From Dillenia suffruticosa (lineage: Eukaryota > Streptophyta > Magnoliopsida > Dilleniales > Dilleniaceae), in NCBI GenBank assembly GCA_033439265.1, contig JAVTVX010000013.1, positions 5,420,501 through 5,484,500 of the forward strand: a DNA stretch of 64,000 bases, read 5' to 3'. Each line of letters opens with the position of its first letter. Position 1 is the stretch's first letter. Positions 1 through 13,600 of the stretch are shown here, piece by piece. Below the pieces are notes generated by a model. That model saw only the letters and a list, made by a program, of their open reading frames with translations, did not search any database and was not told the origin of the DNA. Position numbers and translations under genes: made by a program.

Positions 1-155
1 TTAATTGTGCCGGCCACAAAGTTATTTACATTTCTTCAATAGATAATTTTTCCGAGCATGAATGTGAGTCTTGGATCCCAATCTAGTGCAGGTAGGATTT
101 GATCTCTGGATCTCTAGTACCACCAAAGGGAGTTATTACCAGCTGAATTAGTAAA
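1..155 (-). repeat. Possible tRNA-derived SINE head
   Basis: Read on the minus strand, this stretch has a box-A-like TTCAGCTGGTAATA followed about 30 bases later by a box-B-like GAGATCAAATCCT, the arrangement of a pol III promoter in tRNA-derived SINEs. The element would start near position 150 and run off the left edge. No target-site duplication can be seen because one end is missing, so this is tentative. Confidence 0.35.
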
Positions 156-721
156 CATGTGCAATCCAACGCTCTTGTGTGTCACAAGGCTAGTCATTGA
201 AGATAGTGGCTTATGTTGAAGTGGGGTTTGCATGCAATGCAATGTAGTCCGGGTCTCGTGTTGATAAAAATGAATCATTCTTTTTGTGGAAGTCTATCGT
301 TGCCTGCTAGGTAACGGGTAGCAAGTTACAAATTTTCTCCCGGTAGGATATCTATTTCTATTGCTATGGAATTTATAAAGTAGTCAATATTGAGGTTACA
401 ACTATCCTTTTTGTAGTAAGAGAAAGAATTTGTCCATTTTCTGAGGTGGAAAGAACTCTTAAATGGAAATGGAGAACTTATCTCTGGATCCTCCTTCCTT
501 ACGTTATAATTGTTCTTGGTTTGTTGTTCATGCTGGATTTTGTTGACCGTGTGCAAAATGTAGTTGTTCAGGTTGAAGAAGTGACAGTGAAAGCCACAAG
601 GAATCAGGATGAAAAATAAGCCCGAAGGAGGTGCTCCCTGAGGCTGCATACAATATTTCAACCAACAAACCTATGTCACACCATACTATATTTCAGTCTG
701 GAAATGTATCTTATCATTTCT
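156..721. other. Intergenic, no gene recognised
   Basis: Open frames of up to about 110 codons exist here, but none resembles a known protein or shows splice or start context. I see nothing functional. Confidence 0.5.
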
Positions 722-914
722 TTCTTTTTTTTTATTTGATTTTCACTACTGGTATCCAGATTTTATCCGATTAATCTGGTTCGAATACTGTAAAATTTAT
801 TTTTTAGGATTTGATTCTCTCAAATCATTTTTCATCATTCATAGAGTTTGAACTTAAGATTTTTTTAAAAAAAGTAAAATATTCGATTATTCAATCCAAA
901 AGAATTTGGTAACA
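722..914 (-). repeat. Dispersed SINE family, copy 1
   Basis: About 190 bases matching the copies at 45618, 51941 and 52254. On the plus strand it reads GGTATCCAGATTTTATCCG near the left and ends with an AATCCAAAAGAATTTGGT block. On the minus strand, the direction I take as sense, the left block becomes the 3' end with a GGATACC-like terminus followed by an A-rich tail, as in Au-type plant SINEs. No clear target-site duplication is left, so this copy is probably older than the others. Confidence 0.6.
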
Positions 915-3480
915 CTCATCAGATCACTCTTTCTTTGTAGTTACTTTGATATTCAAAACAACTTTCTTTTTAACCATCTTTTATTTTCCTATTATTTCTT
1001 CATCCCTGACAACTTAGTGCTGTGATATACTTTTAAAAACCCTTTTTACCCTTTTCTATTCATGAAAAATCTTTTTAAAAAATTTTTGAAACTTTTATTA
1101 AATTTTTAAATACTATTTTTTATTTTTAAATATTTATTTCAAGAAATTTACAAGTTAGTTTAAAATTAAAAAGCTTGTTTCTTTGTCCTCTGCGTCCTAG
1201 AATAGCTTTAAAAATTAAGATAATAATTTTGGGAAAATATATTTTTCATGATATTCATTTATTTAGTCTTTAAGAAATTATAATAATAATAATAATAGTA
1301 TTTAATTTTCCTAATTTTAAAAAATAACAATAATAATTTAAACTTATAAAAATTTGTGGGTTAAAAATAAATTTTAAATAATTATTAAAATTTTATTATG
1401 AATTTTAAAAAATTAATTGAGGCTTGTTAAAAATTATATTCATTTTCGCTTCAATTTAAAATAGAAATCCTTTTATTCTTAAAATCATGAAATTGATCCC
1501 TGCTCTGGTTGTTGATAAAATATTCATCTTCCCGGTTCATCCAATCCTTAAATCTCAGCCCTTCATTTTCTCTTAAACCTCAACCCTTGATCTCCATTCT
1601 AAGTACTCTACTCGGCACCCCTTCTTTTGTCGTCATCCACCTGACTCTCCCTCCGCCTCATCTCTCGCCCTCTCTAGCTCTCGGACTCTCTCCCGACAGC
1701 GTCTGCGACTCCTCTCTCTCTCTCTTTCTCTCTCTTCGATTTACCAAAATTCTTCGTGTTTTCCCGCATTCAAACTCATATACACCATCTAAGTACCATT
1801 AGAAACACTTTAGCATCATAAATTTCATACCATTCGTCGGAATCTCCAATTAACGACGTGCTTCGAGAACCCTTTGCTGCTGGTGAGTTTCTTTTCTTCA
1901 AATTGATGATGGTATCCGTCTTATTTGTTCTTTCTAAACATTATTAAAGCCTCAAAACAAGTTTTCGACTTCCAATAGCCATAATTTTTGAGTCCCCGCC
2001 GTGTAATCTTCTTCCTCCGCCTCCGCTATGAACTCCGGTCAACACTATCGCCGTGACCAATTGGTGTTCAAAAAGTATTCTCCAGCCCTCGAGAAACCTT
2101 TTCTCAAATCGCAGTAGCCTAAAACCTCCTCTTTCAACGGATTTTCTAAACCCTAAGCCCTCTAGGGCCTGTTTGAAAAGATTAAAAGCCACCTCGTGGT
2201 CTAAGTTGTAAAACTGTGTTGTGAAGCCGTTTTTAAGATTATTTTCAAAATTTGAGAAGTCTTTCACAAAAACAGGTCCAATTTGTTACAATTCAGTGAT
2301 ACAAATAAGTATTTTACGGTCTTTAAGGAGATAATTTAGCGATACAAATCTTCTCTCTCGATCTCTTAATCTCTCAATTTGATAATCACGTATCTAAATA
2401 ATTGTACAAAAAAAAAAAAAAAATGTCTTTCGCGGCCCCTTAAGCTCCGGTAGTGTATGATGGGCCATCCACAAAAGAAAGAGAGAGGTAAAAGCCATTT
2501 TCATTTTTATTTTATGGTTAAGATAGATATTATGAAAAATATAAAAATATTAAAATTTGATTTTGAATAAAAAATCTTTATCATTTAAATGTCTCGCCGC
2601 CGTAATAAATAGATTTTGTATTAAGTGAGATTATTGTTTCACAGCTAAGTAGAGAAAGATGAGCAGGCGCGAGTACAAGTTGAGGGGTCTGTTGTGAAGT
2701 CGCACGTTACTTGTGTCGCTATAGCATGCACTTTTTGAGGCCAACTTGGTAGTTAGTCGGGTTGCAATCATCGTTGTGTGTTGGGATGAGATTGAAGGCA
2801 GGCAAGCACCAAGTTCGGCTTAGATAACCCCGGTGCTACCATGCATTTCAAGACCATGGATCGGTGTTTCTCACGAGAAAATGAGCATATCTCATTATTA
2901 TGAACATATGTAAATTTTTTTTCTTTAAATATATTTAAAAATTTTTGGTTTAAATGATTACTTTATCAATTAAAAATTTTCAAAAATAAATGAACTTATT
3001 AAATTATGTTATCCATCCATTAACCTGCATCCCTAAACATTATTCAAAATTTTAAATTAAATGAGTAAAACATTTTAAATTCTTTATTTGTAAATTTTGA
3101 AACATATTGAATTTTAAAATTAATTAAGTTATATTAAATATACGATAAAATTAGGGAATATATATTATTTTATTTTTAGTAAATAATTTTTTTTTTAAAA
3201 TTAGGTATATTTTGCTTATTTGCTAGTAAATTAGGACCAAGATACAAATGTCGACAAACCGGAATCTCAAAAAATTCAAAATCCAGATGGTTTTGGTAAA
3301 GACAATCCTCAACCATTTTTGAAGAACAATGTAAGAATACCCTCTGGCTATTTTCCGATATATACATAAATATGTGTCTTAATTCATTAATCAAAACCAA
3401 AGAAAAAATGGGAAAAAAATCGCTGCTTGTGTCGTTTCGCGAAATATAGGAAGACACAAAAACCCCGAAAGGTTGTCGTC
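915..3480. other. Intergenic AT-rich region with an exon-like CT-rich patch
   Basis: Mostly AT-rich sequence with short A/T runs. At about 1540-1885 the composition changes to C/T-rich, leader-like sequence and ends in a good donor context (TTTGCTGCTG/GTGAGTTT), yet no coding exon follows. A GC-richer island at 2640-2880 of unknown origin lies in AT-rich surroundings. No protein gene can be supported. Confidence 0.45.
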
Positions 3481-3904
3481 CCGAGAAGAACATCAACGAA
3501 CACGACTCAACGGAACTTGTGCTTCTAATCTCTCTCTCTCTCTTCTCTGATTTTTGATTATTTTGCAGAAATCAAATTCGCGATCTCACAAGCCCTAATT
3601 TGTTTCTCATCAAATCAACACAAGTAAGCGATCTCTCTCTCTCTCTCGAAACGTGTATTTGTGTACAAAATCTGCAAAATCAAGCATAACATGATGCCCT
3701 AGATTGCCGAACTGTTCTGCATTCAAGCCATTAACTGATTATCTTGATTTTATCGAATTCGCTCATTACTGACTTGGATGATTGGGCTAACAATTGAATC
3801 CGATTGCTTTTGTGTTTTGGTTTAAATGTTGTTTTTTCCTTGAATTTTGTTAGTCTATGTGTTGAATACCTGGACATTCATGAGCTTAAGTAACTTTTTG
3901 AGTA

Positions 3905-5020
3905 GTTTGATGAAATAGGAAAGTGGGTTTACTAGGGTTGGGATGGATATATTTTGTGCTTACTTGATCAATGTGTTGGCGTAGTGAGTTCGGATGTTGA
4001 GATCTTCTTAAAGTATTTGGATTATTTTCTAAATTAGATCGAATCATTATTTTGGGTTTTAAATTTACCATGAAATGCATGGTTATTCTTCGTATGGTCA
4101 TAAACAATTTAGTGACCGTCAAATCAAATGGTGGGCTAGATATGATTCTAATATGAATAGGAAAGTGCTTTTTCTGGGATTGGGATTAATTTAGTTTGCA
4201 CTTACTAGATCAATTTGTCAGTGTAGCGAGTTTCAGGGCTTAGATCTTTTCTAGTGCTTGGATTACAACCGAGGGTTTTGATATTTTCTAAAATAGATCA
4301 AATTATTTGTGGGTAAATTTTGCTGCGCAATATATAGTTGTTCTTAGTAAGGTAATAAGTGATATAGATGCCACCAAATTAAATTACGCGACATTAAGGC
4401 ACTTTTGAGTTGTTAGATAAATTTGATAGGAACATGCTTTGACTAGTATTTACATTGATTTCCTCTGAATTCACATGATCAGTGTGTTTCCATGGCGAGC
4501 TTGTGGTGTGTATATCTTTTCTTCTTGTTGGATTAGAATTTGGGGTTTTGATATTTCTAAAACAGATTGAATTATTTATGTGAGTTTAAATTTTTCCGCA
4601 AAATGTATACTTGTTCTTAGCATGGTCGTCAATGATTTTGTCACCTTAAAATAAAGCGGCGAGATGGTAAGAAACTCAAGTCCTTAGATGCAATTCTAAT
4701 ATGAATAGTAAAGTGACTTTTATTTATTTATTTATTTTTTTTTTATTTTTTAATTTCAGTGCTGGGATACCTTGCACTTACTTAATAGATGTGATGGCAT
4801 AGTGAGTTCGGATGGTTAGATGTTTTTAAATTTTGGATTATAGTTTAATTCTAAAATGGTCTTAGATTTTGAAACGGAATACACAGTTAAATTTGCTTTC
4901 TTTTTTCTTCAAAGTTTTGGATGGGAGACTTAAATGCGGTCGGGTCTAAGCGGGGTGAATAGAAAGTACCATTAAGCTCAGAGGCGTGATATGTAGTTAT
5001 TCCTGGTATGGTCATAAAAG
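3905..5020 (+). repeat. Four-copy degenerate tandem array in leader intron
   Basis: Four diverged copies begin near 3912, 4153, 4424 and 4701, with periods of about 241, 271 and 277 bases; a partial fifth lies at about 4980. Shared blocks in order are: AATAGGAAAGTG, a CTGGGATTGGGAT-like block, GCACTTACTTGATCAATGTG, GTAGTGAGTTCGGATG, a TTTTCTAAAATAGATCGAAT block, and a TAGTTGTTCTTAGTATGGTCATAA block. No copy keeps an open frame. The array is internal to the intron of the neighbouring gene and is not a recognised transposon. Confidence 0.7.
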
Positions 5021-5573
5021 TAAGAACGCTCATGATGATTTAATACCAAAACAAATATATAAACTGATGATTTAATTACAAATTGCTCTCTGGGGCTTCA
5101 TATTAGTTTCATGTTATTCAAATTTATTTTTAGTCCCATTTAATTATTGTTTTAATGATTAGACTTTAAGTTATGTGGGATGGATAGATATGTCAATATG
5201 TGGAATGAATTTACACGTGAGGCTGTGGGTTGCCTTAGAGTATTTCTCCTATTTAATTTTCCAAATTTCATTTGTTTTGGGTGGTCCAGAACATCTAGTT
5301 AAAAAAAAAAAGAAAAAGAAATAAGTAGGTGCTTCTATAAAATAAAGAAAATTATTAATAGACAGCAAGGACAACTTTGTAGTTGAGCATGGTAGTAAGA
5401 CATTTTATCTAACATTGTAACAGTGAAGTCAAGTCATTTAATGTATCAAATTTTTGTTTCTCTCTAAAATAATTACGAGATTTGATATGTTTGAGATCAT
5501 AGATGCAGGAATTCGGAAAGTCTCGGGTTTCATTTTTTCATTGACTTTTATTTTCGAGTGATTTATGTATTCT

Positions 5574-5579
<6 letters not shown>

Positions 5580-5614
<35 letters not shown>
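5580..5614. repeat. (CT)n microsatellite
   Basis: About 17 CT units followed by a C run, in the leader intron of the 1314-residue gene. Confidence 0.95.
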
Positions 5615-5616
<2 letters not shown>

Positions 5617-6389
5617 CCCCCCTCTTCCTCAATGGTAATTCTGACCTTTTTCTTGATGCTACTTTTTTGTTATTATCATTTCCATTGTTTATTGTGTAAT
5701 ATTAAAGGCTTATGCCTTTATTTGTTTCAAAACCATGCCAATAAATAATTATTACAGAATGAAAGAACCTTTCAAATTTAGATAAATAGCTTGAAAGAAC
5801 TTATCCCTTTGTATTTTATATTGTCCCACGTGGAAAGCATTATTATGGGGGCTTTCCTGGCTTATGCATGGCTATTTTTCCTTCTAATAAACTTCATAAT
5901 AAACTGTATAGCAAAAACTGCTAACACAACTTAGTAATGATCCCCTTTGAATTGGTGAGCATGCTTTAGAAGTGGAAAATAAAAACAGAATGGATGCTCC
6001 ACAAGAGACAACATTGGTATAATTTCTTTAGTTAGGAAACAAATAAAGGCATTAGAGAATGTAAACAAGGTTTGCTTACCGGTCTTGAGAAAAACTCAAA
6101 GGCGGAAAATGTAGCAATGTAGTAGATATGATCATGTTAGTGATGGATTTCTTCAGCTTCATCTTGCTTGCTTTCATTTTCCTGCTTTTTTTATTTTTTT
6201 ATCTGTCATTGGGAATGAAATTGGACAGATTTGGTTGAGACACTAATACTATGTTGGATAGTTCTATTTCATATTAAGTTGCTATGTTTTCTATATTTTT
6301 GGGCCATTAATACAAGATAGACCTCTTTTTGATTGGGCTAATCTCCTGCTTTTGGATTTTTGGTGTACAGGTTTCGCCACCTTCAACTA

Positions 6390-6488
6390 ATGGTCTTGAA
6401 TATTCTTTTCTTGTGCAATGCTTCTACAATTTTGTCATGTGCAACTGTGCTCGGTTGTTTTATAATGCGCAGAATGAGTGGAAACTGA
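6390..6488 (+). promoter_or_regulatory. Upstream ORF of 32 codons, 4 nt before the main start
   Basis: In the leader part of exon 2, an ATG at 6390 opens a 32-residue frame (MVLNILFLCNASTIL...MSGN) that stops at 6486-6488, four bases before the main ATG at 6493. Such an arrangement would favour termination and reinitiation, lowering translation of the main frame. It exists only if the 6370/6371 splice is used as inferred. Confidence 0.4.
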
Positions 6489-6492
6489 TCCA

Positions 6493-7632
6493 ATGGCAGC
6501 ATCTGGCAAATTTGACCTGGCATCTGGAAGCCCAGATAGGCCTTTATATGCCAGTGGGCCTCGTGGTTCCTGCGCAGCTGCTTCACTGGACAGAGCAGGT
6601 AGCTTCCGTGAGGGCGTGGAGAGTCCAATCCTATCATCTCTTCCAAGCATGTCAAGGAAGAGTTCCATAACTACGGCGGGAGAAGTAACAAGCTTTTTCC
6701 AATGCCTGCGCTTTGATCCAAAGTTGGTTCCTACGAAGCAGAGACCTCATCGGCTAGGGGAGTTTAAACGACTTGCAACTGTTGTTCTTGGCATTTCAAC
6801 AGATGATGCTCCCTCTGTCTCTTTGAAAGGCAAACCTCCTGTTGAAGATCTCAAGCGGTTTAAGTCTGGATTGGATGAATGTTTTAGGAAGGCCAAGTAA
6901 GAAATTACTTTCTATGCATTTGTTTATTGGTTGAGAAGGACACCTTCACATGATAAATTGTTTTTGCAGGCAGCGCCAGAAAATGTTCATGGAAGCCTTA
7001 TCTGTTTTAAACAAGCTCTTTCCAAGTGTTCCGTCAAGAAAGAGATATCGGGCAGATGTACTGTCTTCTGAACGTCCCAATTCCTTGTTATCAAGTGATC
7101 GCACAACTGCGGGGGCAGACGTGGGTAAGATGGAAATCAAGAATCATTCCATCTCCAGCAGTCTAGAACTCGAGCAGCCAAAGATGGAAGAAAGGACCAA
7201 AAGTTCTATTCCAAACAAGCGTACTCGAACTTCCTTGTTGGATTCAAGGGTTGGTAACTTTGCCTCATAGACCTATCTTAGCTCCTGTTAGTTGCTATGC
7301 TTAGTTTTGAGGATACTTATATTCTGGAAGCTGCATCTAGACTCTGTCTGTCCCTGCTACTGTACTTGTTGAAGTTTATTACACCTGTAGTAGCCACTTT
7401 CTGCTACTCACTTATGTACACGGTATGAACTTTCTTTGTAACTATTGCCCATCATAACTTGGGTAATGCAATTAATCGTGTGTGCCACTAGCATTGCAGT
7501 TGAAATTATAGGTTTATGATGGTGCGATTTTAGGAAGATTTACACATAATACATGCTTTTCCTCCAGTAATGGGGTATGCTTATTGTGACACATGCTGAA
7601 CCTTTTGCACTTTTCTTTATTGTTATTATTAC

Positions 7633-7678
<46 letters not shown>

Positions 7679-10600
7679 TTTGCAACTCATTCAAGACAAC
7701 CTGCCTAAGCTGTTTATGTAGGTAGTTAATTTTCTTTTGGCCTCTCTCTTTTTTAAGCTAGCCACATTGCAATCCTTTAGAATAGTTAGATTCACTTTTA
7801 GCATAAAGAGAGAAGGCTGATTACTGATGCATGATCATAATTGAATCTAGATGGATGTACGGGCAAATGCTCTAGCCAGACCATATGGAGCTGTGGATAG
7901 AGAAAGGGAATTGCTGAAAGCTGCAAGCAGCAGTACTGTTCAGTCTGAAGACCGATCATTACCCATGGGTGTTGATGGCTGGGAGAAGTCAAAAATGAAG
8001 AAAAAGCGTTCTGGGATAAAGCCTGATGCTCCAAGTTTAGCATCAGTGAAACCAGTTGATGGTAATCGGGAACCCAAACTGGGCATGGTGCACAGAGTGG
8101 CCCCTGATGCCAGATCTAGGTTGAGTGACTCCCATGGGTTCAGGTATGATCAAAGATCATGTATTTTTCTGTAGTGGATAGAAAACTCTTCCATAATGTT
8201 AACCTTCCATTCCTGCCTCTGATTCTATTTAACTTGGTGTCTTGCATCATTATCTTTATAGGTTCTTTGCCTGTTTAAAGTTTTATTGAACACCAAGTGT
8301 GTTTGCCCAGAAAATATATAGTTTTTCTTTCCTTTTTTCTTAATTTTTCTTTCCTATCTTAGAGATTGTGCTTTATGGCAGGTCATTTCTAATGAGAATG
8401 TTTAGTGAATGGATGCTGTTACCATCTAATATGATACAAAATAGAATAATGAATATTTCACATTTTACACAGAAAGGTTCTTGTTGTTTCTATTCTACTT
8501 TTAGTACTATGCCTCTTTTATTTTTGCCTTGTCTATTTCCCCTTTGGATGCCTAGTCCTGCTAGCTTTCATGGATTTGTTTTAGAATTATGTCTGTATTT
8601 TCTTGCAATGGAAGGTAATGATCATTGTGATGGGCACTAAGATTGATGCATTGAATGCTAAAAAATTCTTTCAACACAATTTGAATATTATTCTTGTGCA
8701 ATCACATGGTATTTACATTTGTCTACATTATTCTTTCAATTCTTTTTCTTTTTTTCTGTTTCTCTTTGACACATCATTTATCTTCCTGGGACAAGTTTTA
8801 ATTGAAGAATAATTGATTGCCTTATTGGTGTCTTGATGTAATTTAGAATCTTTCCTATCAAGTTATTCTACCAAAATGTAATTGTAATTTCATTTATTCT
8901 CTTTCATTTGAATTAGACAATTATGCTCCTTTTCAAAGTTAAATTTCTTTCATTCTGTCTATATATGCAATAGCCTTTGTATATTGCATCCATAGATTTG
9001 TTGTTAAGGAATTGAAACTTTTGTTCTTCCCTTGTGCTGAATTTTCCTTTAAGAAAGTATACATTTTTCATTTTCCTCTGACCAAGGTCAAAACATTTCT
9101 AACCCAAAAAGCACCACTTTAATGTCCAAGCCTACCAATGATATGAATTTTCTCCATAAAGGCTAACACGTTTGCCAACCTGCCATTCTATTTTTTTTTT
9201 CGTCTCCCTGTCTCACTTTCTGAGTTACCAGAAGTTTAATATTATAGGGTTTGTTCTTAAATCTACTTTTGATCATTTGTCTTTCTTATATACTGGAAAT
9301 TATTAATCATTATGAAATGCTAAATTTTTTACTTGCCATATGTATTAAAATATTTGTTACACTTACTGAAATATATTGCATGCATAGACTGCATCTCTTG
9401 GGGCTAGCACGTACCAAGCTAAAATTATTGACATTTTAATTTTTAGTATAGCATTGAGATTGACATGGGATGCAAACAACAAATCCCTTTGTTTTGGCTT
9501 GTTAGCTTGTACTTCTATGCCACTTTTTGAAATTAAAATTTGTTGCAACGCTTCCTTTTGAGGCATTTTTCTTTGCATGTGTCTTGAAAAGAAACTTTTC
9601 TCCATCCTTCTTCACTTCTTTAGCACAAATGCAGGACAAATTCAGTCTCAGAAGTTGTCTAATGGTTGAAGGAACATTTCATACCGATGAAATCATTCTT
9701 TTGCTAGAGCATTTTGCATCTTATTCTCTAGCACTTGTAAGGTAACTTTCATGACACTCTTAAACAGAGCTGGAGCAGCCAATGGAGTTGCTGGAGCTGG
9801 AAAAATGGATGGTGTCTCACAACAAGCTGGGTTGGGCATGCGCTTCTCTGTGCCTAGAAATGACCAAGACAATGCTTCTACCATAAATGATCGGAGGGAC
9901 CGTCCTACTGGTCCAGACAAGGAAAGGGTGAACCTCAGGACTGTTAACAAGTATGCGCTACCTTGTTAATACGTCACAGTGCTTCTTTGCCTTTGATCAT
10001 TTTGATTATTTCTTCTAGGAAAAAAAATTATTGTGATCTTTTTCACCTATAAATCCTAATTATATTTTATTTCTTATCTTATTGGTAATGGTCTGATATT
10101 GTCTTTTTATGGTGTTCAGGACAAGTATTCATGAAGATTTTACTTCAGCTAGTCCTACTTTAAATGGAAAAGTGAATTCTTCTGTGCGTGCTCCACGCTC
10201 AGGTGCAGGCCTTGTACCCAAGTTGTCTGCACTTGGTCATCAAGCAAATTCTCCTAATGATTGGGAGCTTTCTCATTGTACAAACAAGCTTCCAGCTTCT
10301 GTTGGGCCTAACAGCCGCAAGCGAACACCCTCAGCATGTTCTTCATCACCACCAGTTGCCCAATGGGCTGGCCAGAGGCCACAAAAGATTTCTCGAACCG
10401 CCAGAAGAACAAATTTTGTCCCTATTGTCTCAAGTCAGGATGATACCCCTGCATCTGGTTCTCCCTCTGATACTACTGGAAATGAAAATGGTTTAGGATT
10501 TGCAAGATGCATGTCCAGCAGTTCTCAGCAAGCCAAGCTGAAAGTTGATAATTTTGCCTCAGCCACATTATCTGAAAGTGAGGAGTCAGTGGCTCTTGAA

Positions 10601-13600
10601 ACCAAGTCCAGGGAAATGGGCAAGAAATTTGATAATATGGACGAAAAAGCTGCACCCAGTCAAAAGACATCAACTTTGCTGCTGGCATCAAGAAAAAATA
10701 AGATGCTCATGGGGGACGAGCTTGGTGATGGTGTGCGGAGGCAAGGAAGAACTGGTCGAGGCTTGTCTTCAACAAGGTCTCCAATGAGAGTTGACAAACT
10801 TGGTGGTGTAGGTACTGCAAAACAGCTCAGAACTGCAAGACATGGTTTTGATAGAACTGAAAGGTTAAGCTTTTTTTCTGTCTTTATTTGAGTTGAGGAG
10901 TTGAAATTTTGCTTCTGGCTTTGTCTAGCCACTATAATTGCTGTATAGATATCTCATGTTCTACAATTTGACACAGTAAAGCAGGTCGACCACTGACTCG
11001 GAAACTCTCAGACCGGAGGGCTTATACGCGTCAAAAACACACAGCAATTAATTCTACGCCTGATTTTCTTGGTAATATAAGCACCTATCAATCTACTTAT
11101 TTGTATTTTCTTTCCATCCTCTGATATTTTTGGTTCATGTTAGTTGGATCAGATGATGGGCATGAAGAGCTAGTGGCTGCTGCTAATGCTGTAATCAGTT
11201 GTGGTACTAACCTTCCTGGATGTTGGCTACATTTTATATAATAGAGTTATTGGAAATCGGTTAGACTGATGCTTATAAGTGGCAATGCAGCTCATGTTTC
11301 TTCTAGGCATTTCTGGAGGCAGATGGAGCACTTTTTTGGCTTCCTAAGTGATGCAGACATTAAATTCTTGAAGGAACAGGTGAAATTCCTTCTCCCAAAA
11401 ATCTATGCAGTGCACACAGGAAAATATAAGCAAGATGCATGTTCTATTTGTAAAAATATTAGCATTTTGAACATGTGAGAGGAGTAGGAATTGCTGCAGT
11501 TTAGTGTTCTTCTTTTGGATTTTCTATAAAATGAGAAAAAAGGAATATAGGTTTGATATGCAATGGTGGGATGGAATTGGGAACATAATATGAGAGTGAA
11601 GAGCTTTCAGATTGTTTTATTTTCTGTGTGCTTTGTTAGCTTCTTGGCCTATACACTTATAATATTTTAGGTCATGGCTTTTGAATATGTGATGAAAAGA
11701 TCCTAACGTTGCCCACAGGGGCAATCATTATCTAGTCTTGTGATGGACTTGTACTTCAACTTTCTGGGATATCAATTCTTGGAAATATTGGGTGTGTGTG
11801 TGTGTGTGTGTGTGTGTGTTTAAATCTTTCATTCTGATTAAAGAGAGCCAATTCAAAGCTGCTCAAATCCCCCTAAATGTCTAGAAAAATTCCCTCCTTG
11901 TTTGATACTGAAGCTTTGTATTGGAAAACATCCTCTTGTGTTTGAGGAAGGGGAACCCAATTTCACCTCTGTAATATTTGATGTGAATACCTTACTTGTA
12001 GTAGCATTGCTCAATTTTCATGCACCTATGTTTAGGTTAGAGTTGACAAACTAATATATTCAACATTTTAGAATCTGTCTTAGTGCTTGTCAATCGATAA
12101 ATGGACAATGACTTCAGTGTTTGTTTCAGTGGTTGGAACAATCAAGTTGGTGAATTTTGTTTTGTTATTCTGTTTTTTGTTTTCTTAATTTGATTTTTTT
12201 ACTGTATATTTTACCTCTCTGTGATTGCTAGGGAAATCTGGATCCAACTGCAGTAACACAAGCCCCAGTTTCTTCAGATGTAGAGGGTGGTAATTGTGTT
12301 CCTAATAGTGTTCAGGTGATTGAAAACAGAACAGATACAAGTTTTCAAAGCAAACCAAAGGGTTTAGTAATAGTAGGAGATCAGTTGGCATTCGATTTAC
12401 ATGTTAATGATGGGTTCTCGCTCTGGCAAAGACTGATTACGGCTATGATTCCTGAGGAAGATGAGGAGTTCTGCTGCAGTGAAAATGAAAACCTAAATTA
12501 TGATTCATATGGGGATGAATTTGAGGTGGATAGAAATTTGAAACCTGATAGTCTATCCGACAGAGTGATAAAGGGCCAGTACGTTCCTTATGATGGTTAT
12601 AGTTTAACCTCCTCTGTGAGATCTCGTGATGCATTGGAGGAGGCGGAAATAGAAAAAAATAGTTTGGCTTTACCGAGTGCAGAAAGTTTCTCAAAAGATG
12701 GCTATCCCTTAAACGGTGTAATTCCAGAGCAAACAATAGTCACTAGTATGGCTTGTTCTGAGTTTCAGAATGACAGCATGGATGAAACACTTCGCAAAGT
12801 TCTTTGGGGTGTTGGAATTTCCCCAGATCCAGTGGTAGGTTGCTTTTTCTCAATGTTTTACTTTAAGTAGGTAATATCATCCCTATACTGTGACGTTCTT
12901 CTTCCCCCATGGTCGGATTGCTTTCTTGTTGCATGTGTTTGAAACTCAACTTGACACAGTGACACATATAAAAAGCTTGCGATCTTCCAGAATTTAGAGG
13001 ATTTGTATTTTTTATTTCTCTGAATTTTATATTTTCTCTTCTGCATTTCTGTAATTGTTCTGATCAGTCTTTTGCTATTTTGCAGCATGATATTTCATGG
13101 ACAGATGGGGAAGAAATCACCCAAGAAATCAGTAAATTACAAGACGCCTACAATGATAAGGTGCTCATTGATTTTTACCATGCTGTTCCTTCCCCCAATA
13201 CACCCCCTCTGTGCAAAAAAAAACGGAAGTTATGTAATTATGTTTAGAGGCCCAAGAAATAGAAGATAGAGGATAAGGCCTCCTAAAGGCCTAACATATG
13301 GTTATTGCAAAAAGCTAATATTACTTTGGAGATCTCATGGAATATTTTATCTGAATTACAGGTTTCTGAGAAGAAAAGATTGGCAAGTGCACTGTTAAAG
13401 CCCTTGGAAGAAGCAAGAGAACTTCAAGAAAGGTAATGGGATTTTCCTCCCCGCCCCCTTGAATTCTTTGCCTATCAACTTTATGTTCTTCTATATGTTC
13501 ACAAATATGATATTTATAATTATACAGGGAATTTGAGCAACAGGCCCTTGACAAACTTATAGGAATGGCCTACGAAAAATATATGGTAAATCTCTCTCTC

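Larger units (their letters stand above)
3480..6370 (+). other. Leader exon and 2.7 kb leader intron of the 1314-residue gene
   Basis: The leader exon is inferred to end at 3623 (CAACACAA/GTAAGCG). It follows CT-rich sequence and a typical plant leader with AGCCCTAATTTG. The intron runs 3624-6370 and ends in GGTGTACAG before the exon that carries the start codon. The transcription start is not defined; about 3480-3530 is a guess. The intron contains a four-copy degenerate tandem array and a CT microsatellite, both listed separately. Confidence 0.6.

Noticed and set aside
326-661. Minus-strand open frame of 111 codons
   Set aside because: No family resemblance, no start or splice context, and AT-rich random composition.
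2640-2880. GC-rich island considered as 5S rRNA or a 5S-derived SINE
   Set aside because: The few shared words (CCAAGTTCGGCTTAG, CCGGTGCTACC) do not follow 5S order and no box C layout was found.
5438-5632. Frame translating to an RE repeat
   Set aside because: It is only the GA/CT microsatellite read as protein; the same holds for 51449-51667.
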